NCBI GenBank assembly: GCA_030762175.1
Contig: CM060830.1
Span: forward strand, 53,499,501 to 53,563,500
Source of the DNA: Metallyticus violacea
Lineage: Eukaryota; Arthropoda; Insecta; Mantodea; Metallyticidae
Direction: 5' to 3'
Length of the DNA: 64,000 nt
Both the position numbers and the translations under genes were made by a program. This document shows positions 33,034 through 42,925 of the stretch, one piece after another. Under the pieces are notes generated by a model. The model was not told the DNA's origin, did not search any database, and saw nothing but the letters and a program-made list of their open reading frames with translations. Every line of letters begins with the position of its first letter. The stretch's first letter is position 1.

Positions 33034-33660
33034 GCAGTTTTTGAATAAAGCCAGGCAGCTCTAGTTAGGCAGTTTTGAAGGAGAGCCAGGCAGCTCCAAG
33101 TACGCAGTCTTGTGAAGAATCTTGGAGCACGCAGTTTTTGAATAAAGCCAGGCAGCTCTAGTTAGGCAGTTTTGAAGGAGAGCCAGGCAGCTCCAAGTAC
33201 GCAGTCTTGTGAAGAATCTTGGAGCCCGCAGTTTTTGAATAAAGCCAGGCAGCTCTAGTTAGGCAGTTTTGAAGGAGAGCCAGGCAGCTCCAAGTACGCA
33301 GTCTTGTGAAGAATCTTGGAGCACGCAGTTTTTGAAGAAAGCCAGGCAGCTCTAGTTAGGCAGTTTTGAAGGAGAGCCAGGCAGCTCCAAGTACACAGTC
33401 TTGTGAAGAATCTTGGAGCACGCAGTTTTTGAAGAAAGCCAGACAGCTCTAGTTAGGCAGTTTTGAAGGAGAGCCAGGCAGCTCCAAGTACGCAGTCTTG
33501 TGAAGAATCTTGGAGCACGCAGTTTTTGAAGAAAGCCAGGCAGTTCTAGTTAGGCAGTTTTGAAGGAGAGCCAGGCAGCTCCAAGTATGCAGTCTTGTGA
33601 AGAATCTTGGAGCACGCAGTTTTTGAAGAAAGCCAGGCAGCTCTAGTTAGGCAGTTTTTG
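33034..33660 (+). repeat. 97-bp higher-order tandem repeat
   Basis: Six exact-length 97-bp units start at 33034, 33131, 33228, 33325, 33422 and 33519, with a partial seventh at 33616. Each unit is made of three GCAGT-headed monomers. Two are 35 bp and alike (ending GCCAGGCAGCTC plus TAGTTAG or CAAGTAC). The third is 27 bp (GCAGTCTTGTGAAGAATCTT, then GGAGCAC). Units differ by only a few bases, for example AATAAAG in the first three against AAGAAAG in the later ones. A 97-bp unit is not a multiple of three, so it is not a coding repeat. Confidence 0.97.
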
Positions 33661-34260
33661 AAGATTCTCGACGCAGTCCTTGATCAGTTCAGGAGTATTT
33701 CCCAAGCAGTTTTGTGAAGAATCTTGTAGTAGTTACGTAACAGTTGTCGACGCAGCCTTTGATCATTTGTAGTTAAGCAGTCTGATGAATTTTTTAGTCA
33801 AGCCCCGCAGTTAAAGGTCGGAGCAGTGCGATCAAGTTTTTCGTTAGGCAGTGTGACGAGTTTACAATCAGTTTTGATGAGTTTTTGAGGCAGTTCAGAC
33901 AGTCCGCAGTTAGCTCCCTTATAGCTCAAACAGTCCGAGATTCTCTCCTGGATAGAAATTATAACTTATGTAAATAAAAGAGGTTCATCGTCTCTGCAAC
34001 TGTGAATAAACAATTCTCAAAAAGAATTTAATGTGTCTTGAAGTGAAGGAGAGAGTGTTCCCCGTTCCCATCCTGTCTCCCTGGTAACGTGCATACGTTC
34101 CAAAAACTAAAGAACAAATATAAACCCTGAGATTCCTAAAAACTATAAACAAGTAAGTCATTCTCATGCGCCGGAGCATTGGTTCTGATGTGGTGAACGA
34201 CACTTCATAGCAGCGGAGCGTTCATCATCATCCTCAACGGCACGACCGAACGACCAGCTG
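33661..34260 (+). repeat. Decayed GCAGT monomers and flank, possibly LTR-derived
   Basis: To about 33920, diverged GCAGT-headed monomers continue (GCAGTTTTGTGAAGAATCTT and similar). Then come two AATAAA signals (33971 and 34003), a C/T-rich stretch (GTTCCCATCCTGTCTCC) and TAGCAGCGGAGCG near 34207. The order (repeats, poly-A signals, pyrimidine stretch) resembles a retrotransposon U3-R-U5, but no matching second LTR or pol gene is in the window. Confidence 0.35.
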
Positions 34261-35266
34261 CCCCACCCTGCATCTATATATATGTATATATGAGCTTATA
34301 TGCATTTAATTATATTTCCATGAATTTAATTAGGTTGGTTGATTTTAATTTTGACATATATTTTATTATGTTGACACATATAATTGTAAATACTCGTATA
34401 AGTTGTAATATTGTACCTATTTATACACTGCAAGCTAGTGTAGGACCAATTGCAAATTTAATATATATACCTAGATACATAAATGCATATAAAATACATT
34501 TTAATACAATTATGTTAGTTTATAATGAATATTTAATTCCTTTCATAGAACTTATTTTAGAAATAACATTGGAAACACATTTATCAATGGAATTAAAATT
34601 TGCAGCATAAGAAAATTATCAGATTCACTAGGATGTTGAGGTTACACCTTAAGTGTAAGTCACACTGAACGAAGTAAGAGGTCTAGAAAGAGGAAAATAT
34701 CTGTAATCTAACCTCTGTTTTTAAGATTACAAAGTAGTGGGAGTCACTCCGGCTAAGTAAAAACTACGAAGAGAAAAAGATAAACCTGTCTTGCAATTCC
34801 AGAACGGTGCTCGATTCTTTACAAATCACTATAATAACAGTAGGCACAATGAAAATATATAATTAAATAAACACTCCACAACTGGAGAGTAACATTGTCA
34901 CCCCATTTTCATTCTGACATCCATGAATTATTAAGACACCAGACTGAGAAACCACTGGATGGGGAATAATCATTCGGCACTGCTCTATGTACTCCATGCT
35001 CTCATACCTTATGGGTTTTTTTTTTTATGGATATGTATGAAAAATTCTTTGTATCACCATTACAGCCTGATCTGCAAAACTTATGAGCTGGCATCCTCAA
35101 TGAAATTTATCTACACTGAGGTTTTTGAGTGCATTTAGGGAAATCAGTCGTCAAGCATGTAAAAATGCATGTGCTGATAGCATCTTGTATTTAGTATGAG
35201 GAAAGCTTTGTTGCAAATAGTTGTGTGTTGTTTGTTACCCGGTACTTTCATTATGAGTAAAATTGT
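34261..35266. other. No gene; AT-rich spacer
   Basis: The frame at 34290-34610 (106 codons) is rich in Ile, Asn, Tyr and Leu, as expected from AT composition. I see no domain and reject it as a gene. Confidence 0.4.
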
Positions 35267-35640
35267 GTGCCAGTTACATTACTACATGAATATACTTCTG
35301 GAGAAAGGGGTTTTATGAAAAATACATGTGTAATAACGGGTTTTTGCGGAGAAAAGATAAGACTATTCGCTAAACAATACAATACTCTGGCAATCATGTT
35401 TCAAGTAGAGAAACTGCTCGCCAATTTGCTAAAAAGTTACGAGAGACAGAATCTCTCAATGACAAAGAAACGTGTTCCGAACCGCCGTATTCTTACGGGA
35501 GAAGAGTTATATGAAATAAAGAAATGTTCTGCGTAGATACTAGCAACGTATTGCCGCTGAGGGTCATCTTTTCAACATCTCTGAGAACATAGATTAGGGC
35601 CCACTATTATCAGTTTTAAATACGGTAGAGTTTTATGCTT
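35267..35640 (+). pseudogene. Tc1/mariner-type transposase N-terminal fragment
   Basis: The open stretch EYTSGERGFMKNTCVITGFC, then EKIRLFAKQY, frameshifts to NHVSSRETARQFAKKLRETE and SLNDK, and returns to KRVPNRRILTGEELYEIKKC. This is the helix-turn-helix layout of insect Tc1-like transposases (RLF..KY, RETARQF.KKLRETGS). No catalytic part remains. A related fragment lies at 44955. Confidence 0.72.
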
Positions 35641-35841
35641 TCATTATAAATACTAGAGAAACAAAAACACTAACTTTTCCCGCGGCGACTCTTATCTCCC
35701 CTTTTCCCTTTGCAACGGCTGCGCTTCCTTAGTAAGCAGCCGCGTTCAGGGGGGACATAACTCAAATGTAGTGTGAGATGAACTTGATTACAGAGCACAG
35801 TCACTAGAGGGGCACATAAGGAGCATCTTTAACATAGTACT

Positions 35842-35970
35842 TCTTAGGCTTTCACGGCCGGTGTTACAGTTAAAACTGTTAAAATGTCCCGGGCTCTTTT
35901 GCCGTGGTCCATAGTTTAAATTACTAACATAGCTTTCACCAACTACTTCGGTTGGCATCATCAGTGGACA
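35842..35970 (+). mobile_element. MITE-like element, relative of 9841-10036
   Basis: The start TTAGGCTTTCACGGCCGG matches the minus strand of the right end of the element at 9841-10036. CCCGGGCT..TT..CCGTG and the core CAACTACTTCGGTTGGCATC match its left half and core (GCAACTACGGCGAACATCTC). The 3' inverted arm is missing. Confidence 0.6.
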
Positions 35971-36895
35971 ATGAATAACACCTAACTGTTGACAAGACGA
36001 CAGTATTGATCCGTTTCTGTTTGGCCTTAGAGGACGATCGATATTATGTGTGAGGCGGAAGTGGAGGGAGGATGGAGGGGTGATAATTGTTTGTTTTTAA
36101 GAACCGGTTTCCATGCGCTGCTTAGGCGATATCTCTTTAATATGTCAAAGGAAATTTGTTCAGTTTTTACATGTATTATCATTGAGCTGAAAACGTTAAT
36201 GGTATACAAGGTAATGCAATTTAACCCCAACCAGCTCCTCTTACTGGTGAATACACGAGCGCTGTTGCCAAGAATTCAGATAAGAGTGACCATTCACACG
36301 TAGCGATGGAAATAGCTAAATTTACTCTTACATTACTGTTGTACAATTGCTCATCCACTGTAGTTATTGGCATATTTTATATTATTTCTATTCCTATCAA
36401 CCTAGGATTATAAAATGTATTAAATATGAATATAGTCTCTATTTTACTTATTTACATTTTCGATCTCAGTGTTACTGGTTCCCATACATATTATATTTTA
36501 GTTTCATTCTGAATATTTTAGCTCTAAACGAACTGTATTTTCAATATTTTATCAACAAATTCGCATCCCATTCACTCACTGAGGCCGAACCGAGCACGTG
36601 CTAGCACTCAGGTGTCACATTTTTTTATAGACAACAATGAATGAACTTTCAAAGGTATTTGCATTCATTTACTGGTGATTCCCCCATGTTCTTGGAAGAA
36701 AGATACAGCGTTCCAGAAACTCAGTCCTTACTGTTTCCTGCATAAAGTATCAAAACAAGCTTCCCACGGGAAACACATGCAACGCTGCTGAGGTGAGGTG
36801 TCTTTACGCCCAGACGATAGACTCTCATATCACAAGACTACCGGTTGTTAAAGTTATGAGCGCGGGTGTAATACATATTCAGTTTTGTAATTATA
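35971..36895. other. No gene recognised
   Basis: Short frames at 36046-36303 and on the opposite strand are not convincing. Otherwise AT-rich spacer. Confidence 0.35.
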
Positions 36896-37807
36896 CGAGA
36901 TGTGATCAAAAATAACGGGAACATTCGTTTTTCTTAAATAATTGTTATTTATTCGTCAACATCAATTCTGTCCTCTTCAAAGTAATCCCCTCCGGTAATA
37001 ATACAATTGTGCCAGCGCTTTTTCCAATTTTGGAAGCACTTCACTTTTCGGTATGCCCTTCAGCTCCTTCAGCGAATGTGCTTTTACCTCATCAATGGTG
37101 TCAAAACGTCGTCCTTTATTGGTTTTCTTCAGCTTCGAGAGTAGAAAGAAATCGCAGGGGGCTATGTCCGGCGAATATGGTGGCTGAGACAACATAACGG
37201 TTTTGTTTTTTGCCAAAAAATCACGATCAAGCAGTGAGGTGTGAGTTGCAATCTCGGAACAAACTTTTCTGCCACACGTTTCATGACCAAAACAACCCAA
37301 AAAATTGCTTCGTATGAACCAAATGATATACCGACATCATCAGCAACTTCTCCGATATGATTCTGCCATTACCCAGAATCATTTTCTTCACTTCTTCGAC
37401 GTTGTCGGCGGTTATTGATGTGCTAGGATGTCCAGGGCGGTAGTCATCTTCAACGTCTTCACGGCCCTCTTTGAAACGTCTGTACCACTCGTAAGTTCTT
37501 GTCTTGCTCATAGCAGATTTGCCAAAAGCCACAGTCAACATTTCGAATACTTTATTGCACTTTATTCCATTCTTCAAGTAAAATTTAATACAAATTCTTT
37601 GATCCGTCTTTTATGAACGTAAAAATCGCCGAGCACACCAAAACACTTCTAACCTTTAACTGTCAACAATGAACCAAACATTCAAAACAGCTGAAAACGC
37701 CAAAATTGGTCAGAAACATGTGTACGAACAAGTTAAAAAAAATGGAAAATCGGATTTATGAAGCTCGCGAAATAAAAAAAATGCCATTATTTTTTTATCA
37801 CACTTCG
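36896..37807 (-). mobile_element. Mariner element with terminal repeats, core deleted
   Basis: The ends are imperfect inverted repeats: CGAGATGTGATCAAAAATAA at 36896, and on the minus strand CGAAGTGTGATAAAAAAATA from 37807. The transposase relic runs from about 37612 down to a stop at 36949: helix-turn-helix RICIKFYLKNGIKCNKVFEM, SKTRTYEWYRRFKEGREDVE, DDYRPGHPSTSITADNVEEV. A deletion then removes the first two catalytic blocks. HTSLLDRDFLAKNKTVMLSQ, PPYSPDIAPCDFFLLSKLKK (third catalytic Asp) and WKKRWHNCIITGGDYFEEDR follow. About 0.9 kb instead of the usual ~1.3 kb. Confidence 0.92.
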
Positions 37808-38782
37808 TGTGTTCCACAATATGCCTACAATAAATTCATGAAATAGCTGCAATCATTTGTAGACACCCTGTATATTCCAACTATGTACCTCGGATGCAAG
37901 CTGTCGCTTCATTTCTTTCATATACAAATGCCCAATGATATGGTGGAACTCTAAAAGTAGACGGTCATACCAATTTACATTGCCCAAGTTCTCTCTGTAC
38001 AAGTTCCGATTTTCTATGTGCAGCTGTGAGCAGGGAACTGGCTACTGTTATAAATGAAACGGGGTAGTTTTCGACGATGGTCCATAAGGACATTGAATTT
38101 ATTAATCCAATGTCTGTTCTGATTGGATAACTTGTCGTGTGTGTTGTGTCGTTAATTTACGAGCTGGCGTAATATTCGCTCATCGCGGTGTATGCGCCAT
38201 GGCTACCCCAAATGTTACCCTACAGAGGGAGAACAACTTACAGCAGTGGCAGTTCTCGATATATTCACGTTGAATTTCTTGCACCTGCGATCACATAGCG
38301 GTGAAAAAAAAAAAAATAATAATAATCCGCAGGAGTCCGAAGAAGAAAAAAGGATATCAAGTTTTTAAGTTTTTTGTCAATTTATAGAAATGGCCAAGAG
38401 ATATGTGTTAAAATTATTAAATATAGTGTATCTCATTTTAGTGTGCAATGATAAGAGTTAAGTTTAAATATAATTTGCTCTTTGACATCAAACATAAAAA
38501 TTGGAAGACATTTATCCCATTTGAAAAAAAAAATGCAACAAAATACGTGCTTTCTATAGAATCTAAAAATAACTAAAACGGGCTATAACCTTGCATTGTC
38601 ATTCGTTGATTTATAACTTAAAACGTATAAAATGTACTTCTTGTTTTTACTTTTGCTTTGCATTTATTTTAAAATTCTTAACTTGCTTCTAAATAATTTT
38701 GCAACTCAATACTTTGATCAAATGTTGAACTTTTCTCATAAGGAAAGGTCACCTTTGGATTAATGTCTGGAATTTGCAGGAT
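37808..38782. other. No gene recognised
   Basis: The GACACCCTGTATATTCC motif at 37862-37878 looks like a transposon end. A Kozak-like GCCATGG at 38206-38212 opens only a 24-codon frame (MATPNVTLQRENNLQQWQF). The rest is AT-rich. Confidence 0.35.
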
Positions 38783-38982
38783 TTTTTTTTTATTTGTTTC
38801 ATTTACGGTCGCTCTTTAACATCTCAGATCATCAACGTCCCATTCAATTCAGGGTGTGAAATGACCGGTAAAATTTGAGGTTCTTTACGCCCGAAAACAT
38901 CCATCGACCCTGGCCGGGATCGAATCCGCGATCTTGGGTTTACGAGACAATTATGGTTACCACTAGACCACCAGGACCGAAT
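38783..38982 (-). mobile_element. SINE family A copy with internal deletion
   Basis: Reverse orientation. The tRNA head and 3' end are present, but about 100 bp of the middle is missing (TTGAGGTTCTTTACGCCCGA joins distant family blocks). It is flanked by ATTTGCAGGAT (38772-38782) and ATATGCAGGAT (38983-38993), an 11-bp duplication with one mismatch. Confidence 0.92.
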
Positions 38983-40504
38983 ATATGCAGGATAAAGTCT
39001 GTATCTATAGAAAGCGTTGTATACAGTCACAGCGCAAACATAAGAACAATCACATTTGCACCTGGTTGGACACGAGAGCGAGAGTAAAACTTTGTCTAAG
39101 TATGCCTCCGACATCCTTAATTTAAATCATTAAATAATAAAGCAGGATCGCGACCAAGGTATTTCTCAACCATACTCAAAACTCCGCTCAGAACATCTGT
39201 GTATTTCTTGGTAAATGGTTCGTTTCTAATAACCTTATTGTCTGTCTATAATACGGCCCATCGGAGCGTATGGCATGTTTTCATGTTTTCTCTCTTTTCT
39301 AAAGTCTTAAGCTCCACATCTAGTTACCACGCTAACAGCTCAATATTTTTCTCAGTGCGCATGCGCAGAACTAGTCCCTTATACTCTTTCACGTATATTC
39401 AACATGATACCAACGACTTTATCGTTTGGCGCACGTATACCTCATTGTTAATTCCAATAATAGTGTTAATAATTAACCCCCTTTATACCCTAATACTTCC
39501 TATGTTTTGAAACCACCGTTTCACTCATTTATTGGGCTTAATATTCTCTTCCAATGATCACAAAGGAAGGGGGAAGGCATAGAATGCAAGATTTGCAATA
39601 GTGTTTCATTTCCTTTACATTCAATTAACACAAAACGAAATAATGCTACTAATTCACAAATTGACACGAAACATACTAGCCTGCCATTTATCAACAGTTT
39701 ACTAATAACGAAATGACCGATTATCGCTATTGAAAACCGTCTGCATAAGAGCATTGTTACTTCAAATGCAATGTTTTTTGATATTGAAATAATTTGCATA
39801 TGTAATACATACTGCATAATATTAATAAATCTTCTTTTAGGATCATCTAAATAATTTATTAAGTATTTTATTCGAATTTTAACGCAACAATAATCAGCAG
39901 AGGTACATTATCCTAGGAATGACGTGACGAGAGGTGACGTTTCAAATGGTGCATACACATAATGCCTTATGGGCAAGAGGCTTCCCATACTCCACAAATT
40001 TACGGAGATTTTGGATAGCACCGTTACTGTAAACTAAGTTGTCTACAGCTAATGCCGGCAATTCCGAACACTGGGCGTGTAATAGAAGCCCGCTGTAAAA
40101 CTGTATTTAAATATAAAAACACATAGCAATAGTTATAGGAAATTAAGCAATGACATTTTTTGGTGGTAGCGGAAACAAATAACCTCCTAGAAAAGCCACT
40201 CCTTTGGTTCCCGAACTTACACAATCAGCTCATTGAGAGGACGTTTTTGTCAAATGACCGTCTCACCGATCAAGGTCTACTTTGCGGGGGTCCATTTCAT
40301 TTCCAATTGGAGTGAAAAAAATGGAAATTTGATATGACAGATAGGAAGATATTAAATTTATATTCCGCAAAAAAGTGATTAACTTATAATTTTGCCCAAC
40401 TTTTCTAAGGAGCATTAGGTGTTCTATAATAATGAACAGCGGCATTTTTCTAGTGAAAACAAGTAGCTCTGCAGACATAGGACGATAAGTCAAAAAGTGA
40501 GTTG
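38983..40504. other. No gene recognised
   Basis: Several frames of about 100 codons occur on both strands (39199-39510, 39521-39817). They lack domains and follow base composition. No repeat family is seen. Confidence 0.35.
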
Positions 40505-40600
40505 AGTTCTCTGAGCAAAATTTATCGGCCGTTTCACGCCCGGATTTGAATGGAACGCTGATGGCCTGGGATGTTAAAAAGTGCCCGTAAATACACCAAA
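40505..40600 (+). mobile_element. SINE family A fragment, 3' end only
   Basis: Carries AGCAAAATTTATCGGCCGTT, GGAACGCTGATGGCCTG and GATGTTAAAAAGTGCCCGTA. The 5' part is missing. Confidence 0.85.
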
Positions 40601-40827
40601 TAAAAAAGCGAGTTTCTGTTATATTTTGTAGAAAAATGGGTAACGGTAGGATACGTTTCGACACAATTTCTTTACTTTTCGACACAAATCACCAACTTTA
40701 CTCAAGTGTTTGTTATTTAAAACCATTTTTTTTTGGTAATTCATCGACGATGGAAATTGACGTTCCACTCGATCAATTATTTCACTATTTGGTTTTTCAC
40801 TTCATCGCTATTACCTTTTCCAAACAA

Positions 40828-41081
40828 ACCACCATGGGTGGCCGAGGTCGTTCAGGCGCGGATTCGTGAGCGGGAGGTCTGTGGTTCGAATCCCGCCAGG
40901 ACCGTCCTCCCTGACTGAGGGTTTTTCCAGGTTTTCCTCAGCCCTCATAAATGGCAAATGCCGGGGAGGTACCCTAAACTTAGGCCTGGAACGTCCTTGC
41001 CCAATATATCATTTCATCTCAAGCATCATCAGTGTTCACCGCCTTTGGTGCCTCTGTAGTAAAAATGCGTGATTAAAAAAG
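40828..41081 (+). mobile_element. SINE family B copy, best preserved
   Basis: The head is complete: CCATGGGTGGCCGAGGTCGT, GGATTCGTGAGCGGGAGGTC, B box GTGGTTCGAATCCCGCC. The canonical body follows. It is flanked by TTCCAAACAA (40818-40827) and TTCTAAACAA (41082-41091), a 10-bp duplication with one mismatch. The long variable arm is typical of serine/leucine-class tRNAs. Confidence 0.95.
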
Positions 41082-41686
41082 TTCTAAACAAGGCAAAATT
41101 AAAGCGCATTTTGAACTCACTCGGCGTCATATGTCTGTTATCCCGTATTTAATTAAATTGACGTGTTTTTTGTTAGGTGAAATTTATTTAACTAAGTAAA
41201 TTTGTATAAAATTAAGTTAACGTGTATTTAATTAATTTGATATATTTAAGTAGATTGACATGTTTTTTTTTAGTTAGGCGAAATGTATTTGAGTTCATAT
41301 GTATAAAATTAAGTTAACATTGACGCATTTAGAAGACAGTACAGGTTCAATAGAGCGCTATGTTGCCACATGTACCGACGTAAGTTTGCAACTAAAGCAT
41401 GCAGCCGCGACCTACTAATTTAATGTCATCATATGAATAATACATCACTTAATGAAACATCTGCCTTGCTATTTAAGGCCATTATAACTCATACAAATTT
41501 TACGTGCATTAATTTCTCTTTTTTGTATTTTAAAGTATTTTGAAATATTATATTATAGGTGTAGAAAATTATATTATCAACCATATATGATGATACAAAA
41601 GTAAAAAGCTTTAATAAATCATGTTAGTTACCTTTAAGCACCCTGTCTTCTCATAATAGTACGATTCCTTTCATTTCGTATTGTAG
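41082..41686. other. AT-rich spacer with a two-unit repeat
   Basis: No gene. A ~96-bp AT-rich unit is repeated twice at 41159-41335 (listed separately). Confidence 0.4.
41159..41335 (+). repeat. Two diverged ~96-bp AT-rich tandem units
   Basis: Each unit begins TTGACRTGTTTTTT. Each contains GTTAGGYGAAAT-TATTT and ends GTATAAAATTAAGTTAAC; units start at 41159 and 41255. Similar TTGACATAT / TTAATTAGG words recur at 32110-32230 and 34290-34400. Confidence 0.75.
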
Positions 41687-41870
41687 CCTAAATGGACCGG
41701 GTTCTGGCAAATCAAAGGCAGATAGTGATGATTCTGAAGGGGCAGTTCTTGTAGACAACGATGATTATAATGATGACGAAACAATAAAAAAATTAAAGAC
41801 TGTACGCGATCTTGTATTTCGTCAACTATTCCACATTTCACTTCCAACCTTTTTTATTTCGTCCACATAA
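41687..41870 (+). CDS. Candidate exon encoding an acidic segment
   Basis: The polypyrimidine-like TTTCATTTCGTATTGTAG ends at 41686, and the frame is open to a TAA at 41868-41870. The translation contains GPGSGKSKADSDDSEGAVLV, DNDDYNDDETIKKLKTVRDL and VFRQLF. The Asp/Glu/Ser-rich stretch followed by a basic helix is unlike the Phe/Ile/Asn bias of chance frames nearby. It looks like a disordered acidic linker of a nuclear or chaperone-type protein, but no family is recognised. The frame extends upstream of the acceptor, and a good donor site is not obvious. Confidence 0.35.
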
Positions 41871-42640
41871 TTCCCCTATTTTGCATGGTACTATGTTCGT
41901 ATGCTTCTGAGATTAATTGCCTATTTTTGGTTGCCTAATGACATATTATTCATTTTAAAGTATTTTTTTTTTCTTGTAACAACACTATTTTAAGGGAATT
42001 AGCTCACAATGATATGGTGGCAAGCCAAGAGTACACTTTGTAAACGTACACTAGCTCTTTACAAACTGACAGTGTTGCTTGTCAGGTTGGTACGTGCTAG
42101 TTGAATGGATAGGCGGCATTTGTTTGTCAATAAACAATGAACGCAATAAGTTACATGATTCCAGTTTCTTTTAAAAACTGTCACTAACCCTCCTTAGCAT
42201 TATTTCTTAGTCCCCATTGTAAATTCAATAACAAAAGGGTTTCTCGCTCCCTAACTTTTCTGATGAATAATTATAGAATTTATCGAAAAACTTTCATTTA
42301 AAAATTATAACATTCGTATTATTAAATATAGAAAATTCAGAGGCAGGTATCAGTATTCAGGTTTATTCTAGTTCAGAAATAATATTGGTGCGTTCTAATC
42401 GTTTATTAGGGTAATGCGTGATAAACATACAACCAGCAAATATCGGTCTTTTACTGAAAACACGTTCTCTTTAGAAAGTCGGGCCCATAGGAATCTATAA
42501 TAGCTTTAATAATGATATAATGTGACGGAGAAAAATATTCCACTTAGGATAATGTGTTCAGAACTAAAAATTATAATGGCGCAATTTTTACAGCGTATTA
42601 ATAACAACTTAGCGACTGTACGAGGGTAGAACAGACGGAA
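41871..42640. other. No feature seen
   Basis: AT-rich spacer with no coding frame or recognised repeat. Confidence 0.4.
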
Positions 42641-42925
42641 TTTTTTTAGTAGTGTTTAACGCCCGTTTTTATTTCTGACGCACCACAGGCGGTGGACACT
42701 GATGATACATGGAATGAAATGATATATTGGGAAAGGATTTTTTTTGTAAGGAAGGAAACGTTCCAGACCCAAGTTTAGGGTACCTCCCCGGCATTTGCCA
42801 GTTATGAGGACTGAGGAAAGTTTGGAAAAAAAACCTAGTCAGGGAGGACGGCCCTGGCGGGATTGGAACCCTAGACCTCCCGCTCACGAGTCTGCGCTTT
42901 AACAACCTCGGCCACCCGTGGCGGT
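42641..42925 (-). mobile_element. SINE family B copy, full length
   Basis: Reverse orientation, with its head at 42925 (CCACGGGTGGCCGAGGTTGT on the minus strand) and its tail at 42641. All body blocks are present. Target duplication unclear. Confidence 0.93.

Noticed and set aside
33034..33660. Array considered as a CRISPR-like locus
   Set aside because: Units are contiguous with no unique spacers, and the DNA is clearly eukaryotic.
33034..33660. Array considered as a coding repeat
   Set aside because: 97 bp is not divisible by three, and no frame stays open across units.
34290..34610. 106-codon plus-strand frame
   Set aside because: Ile/Asn/Tyr/Leu-rich as expected from AT-rich DNA lacking stops; no domain, no splice signals, and low-complexity TTAATTAGGTTGA-type repeats at its start.
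40263..40685. 140-codon minus-strand frame
   Set aside because: Includes antisense of a SINE A 3' fragment; the rest is AT-biased with no motif.
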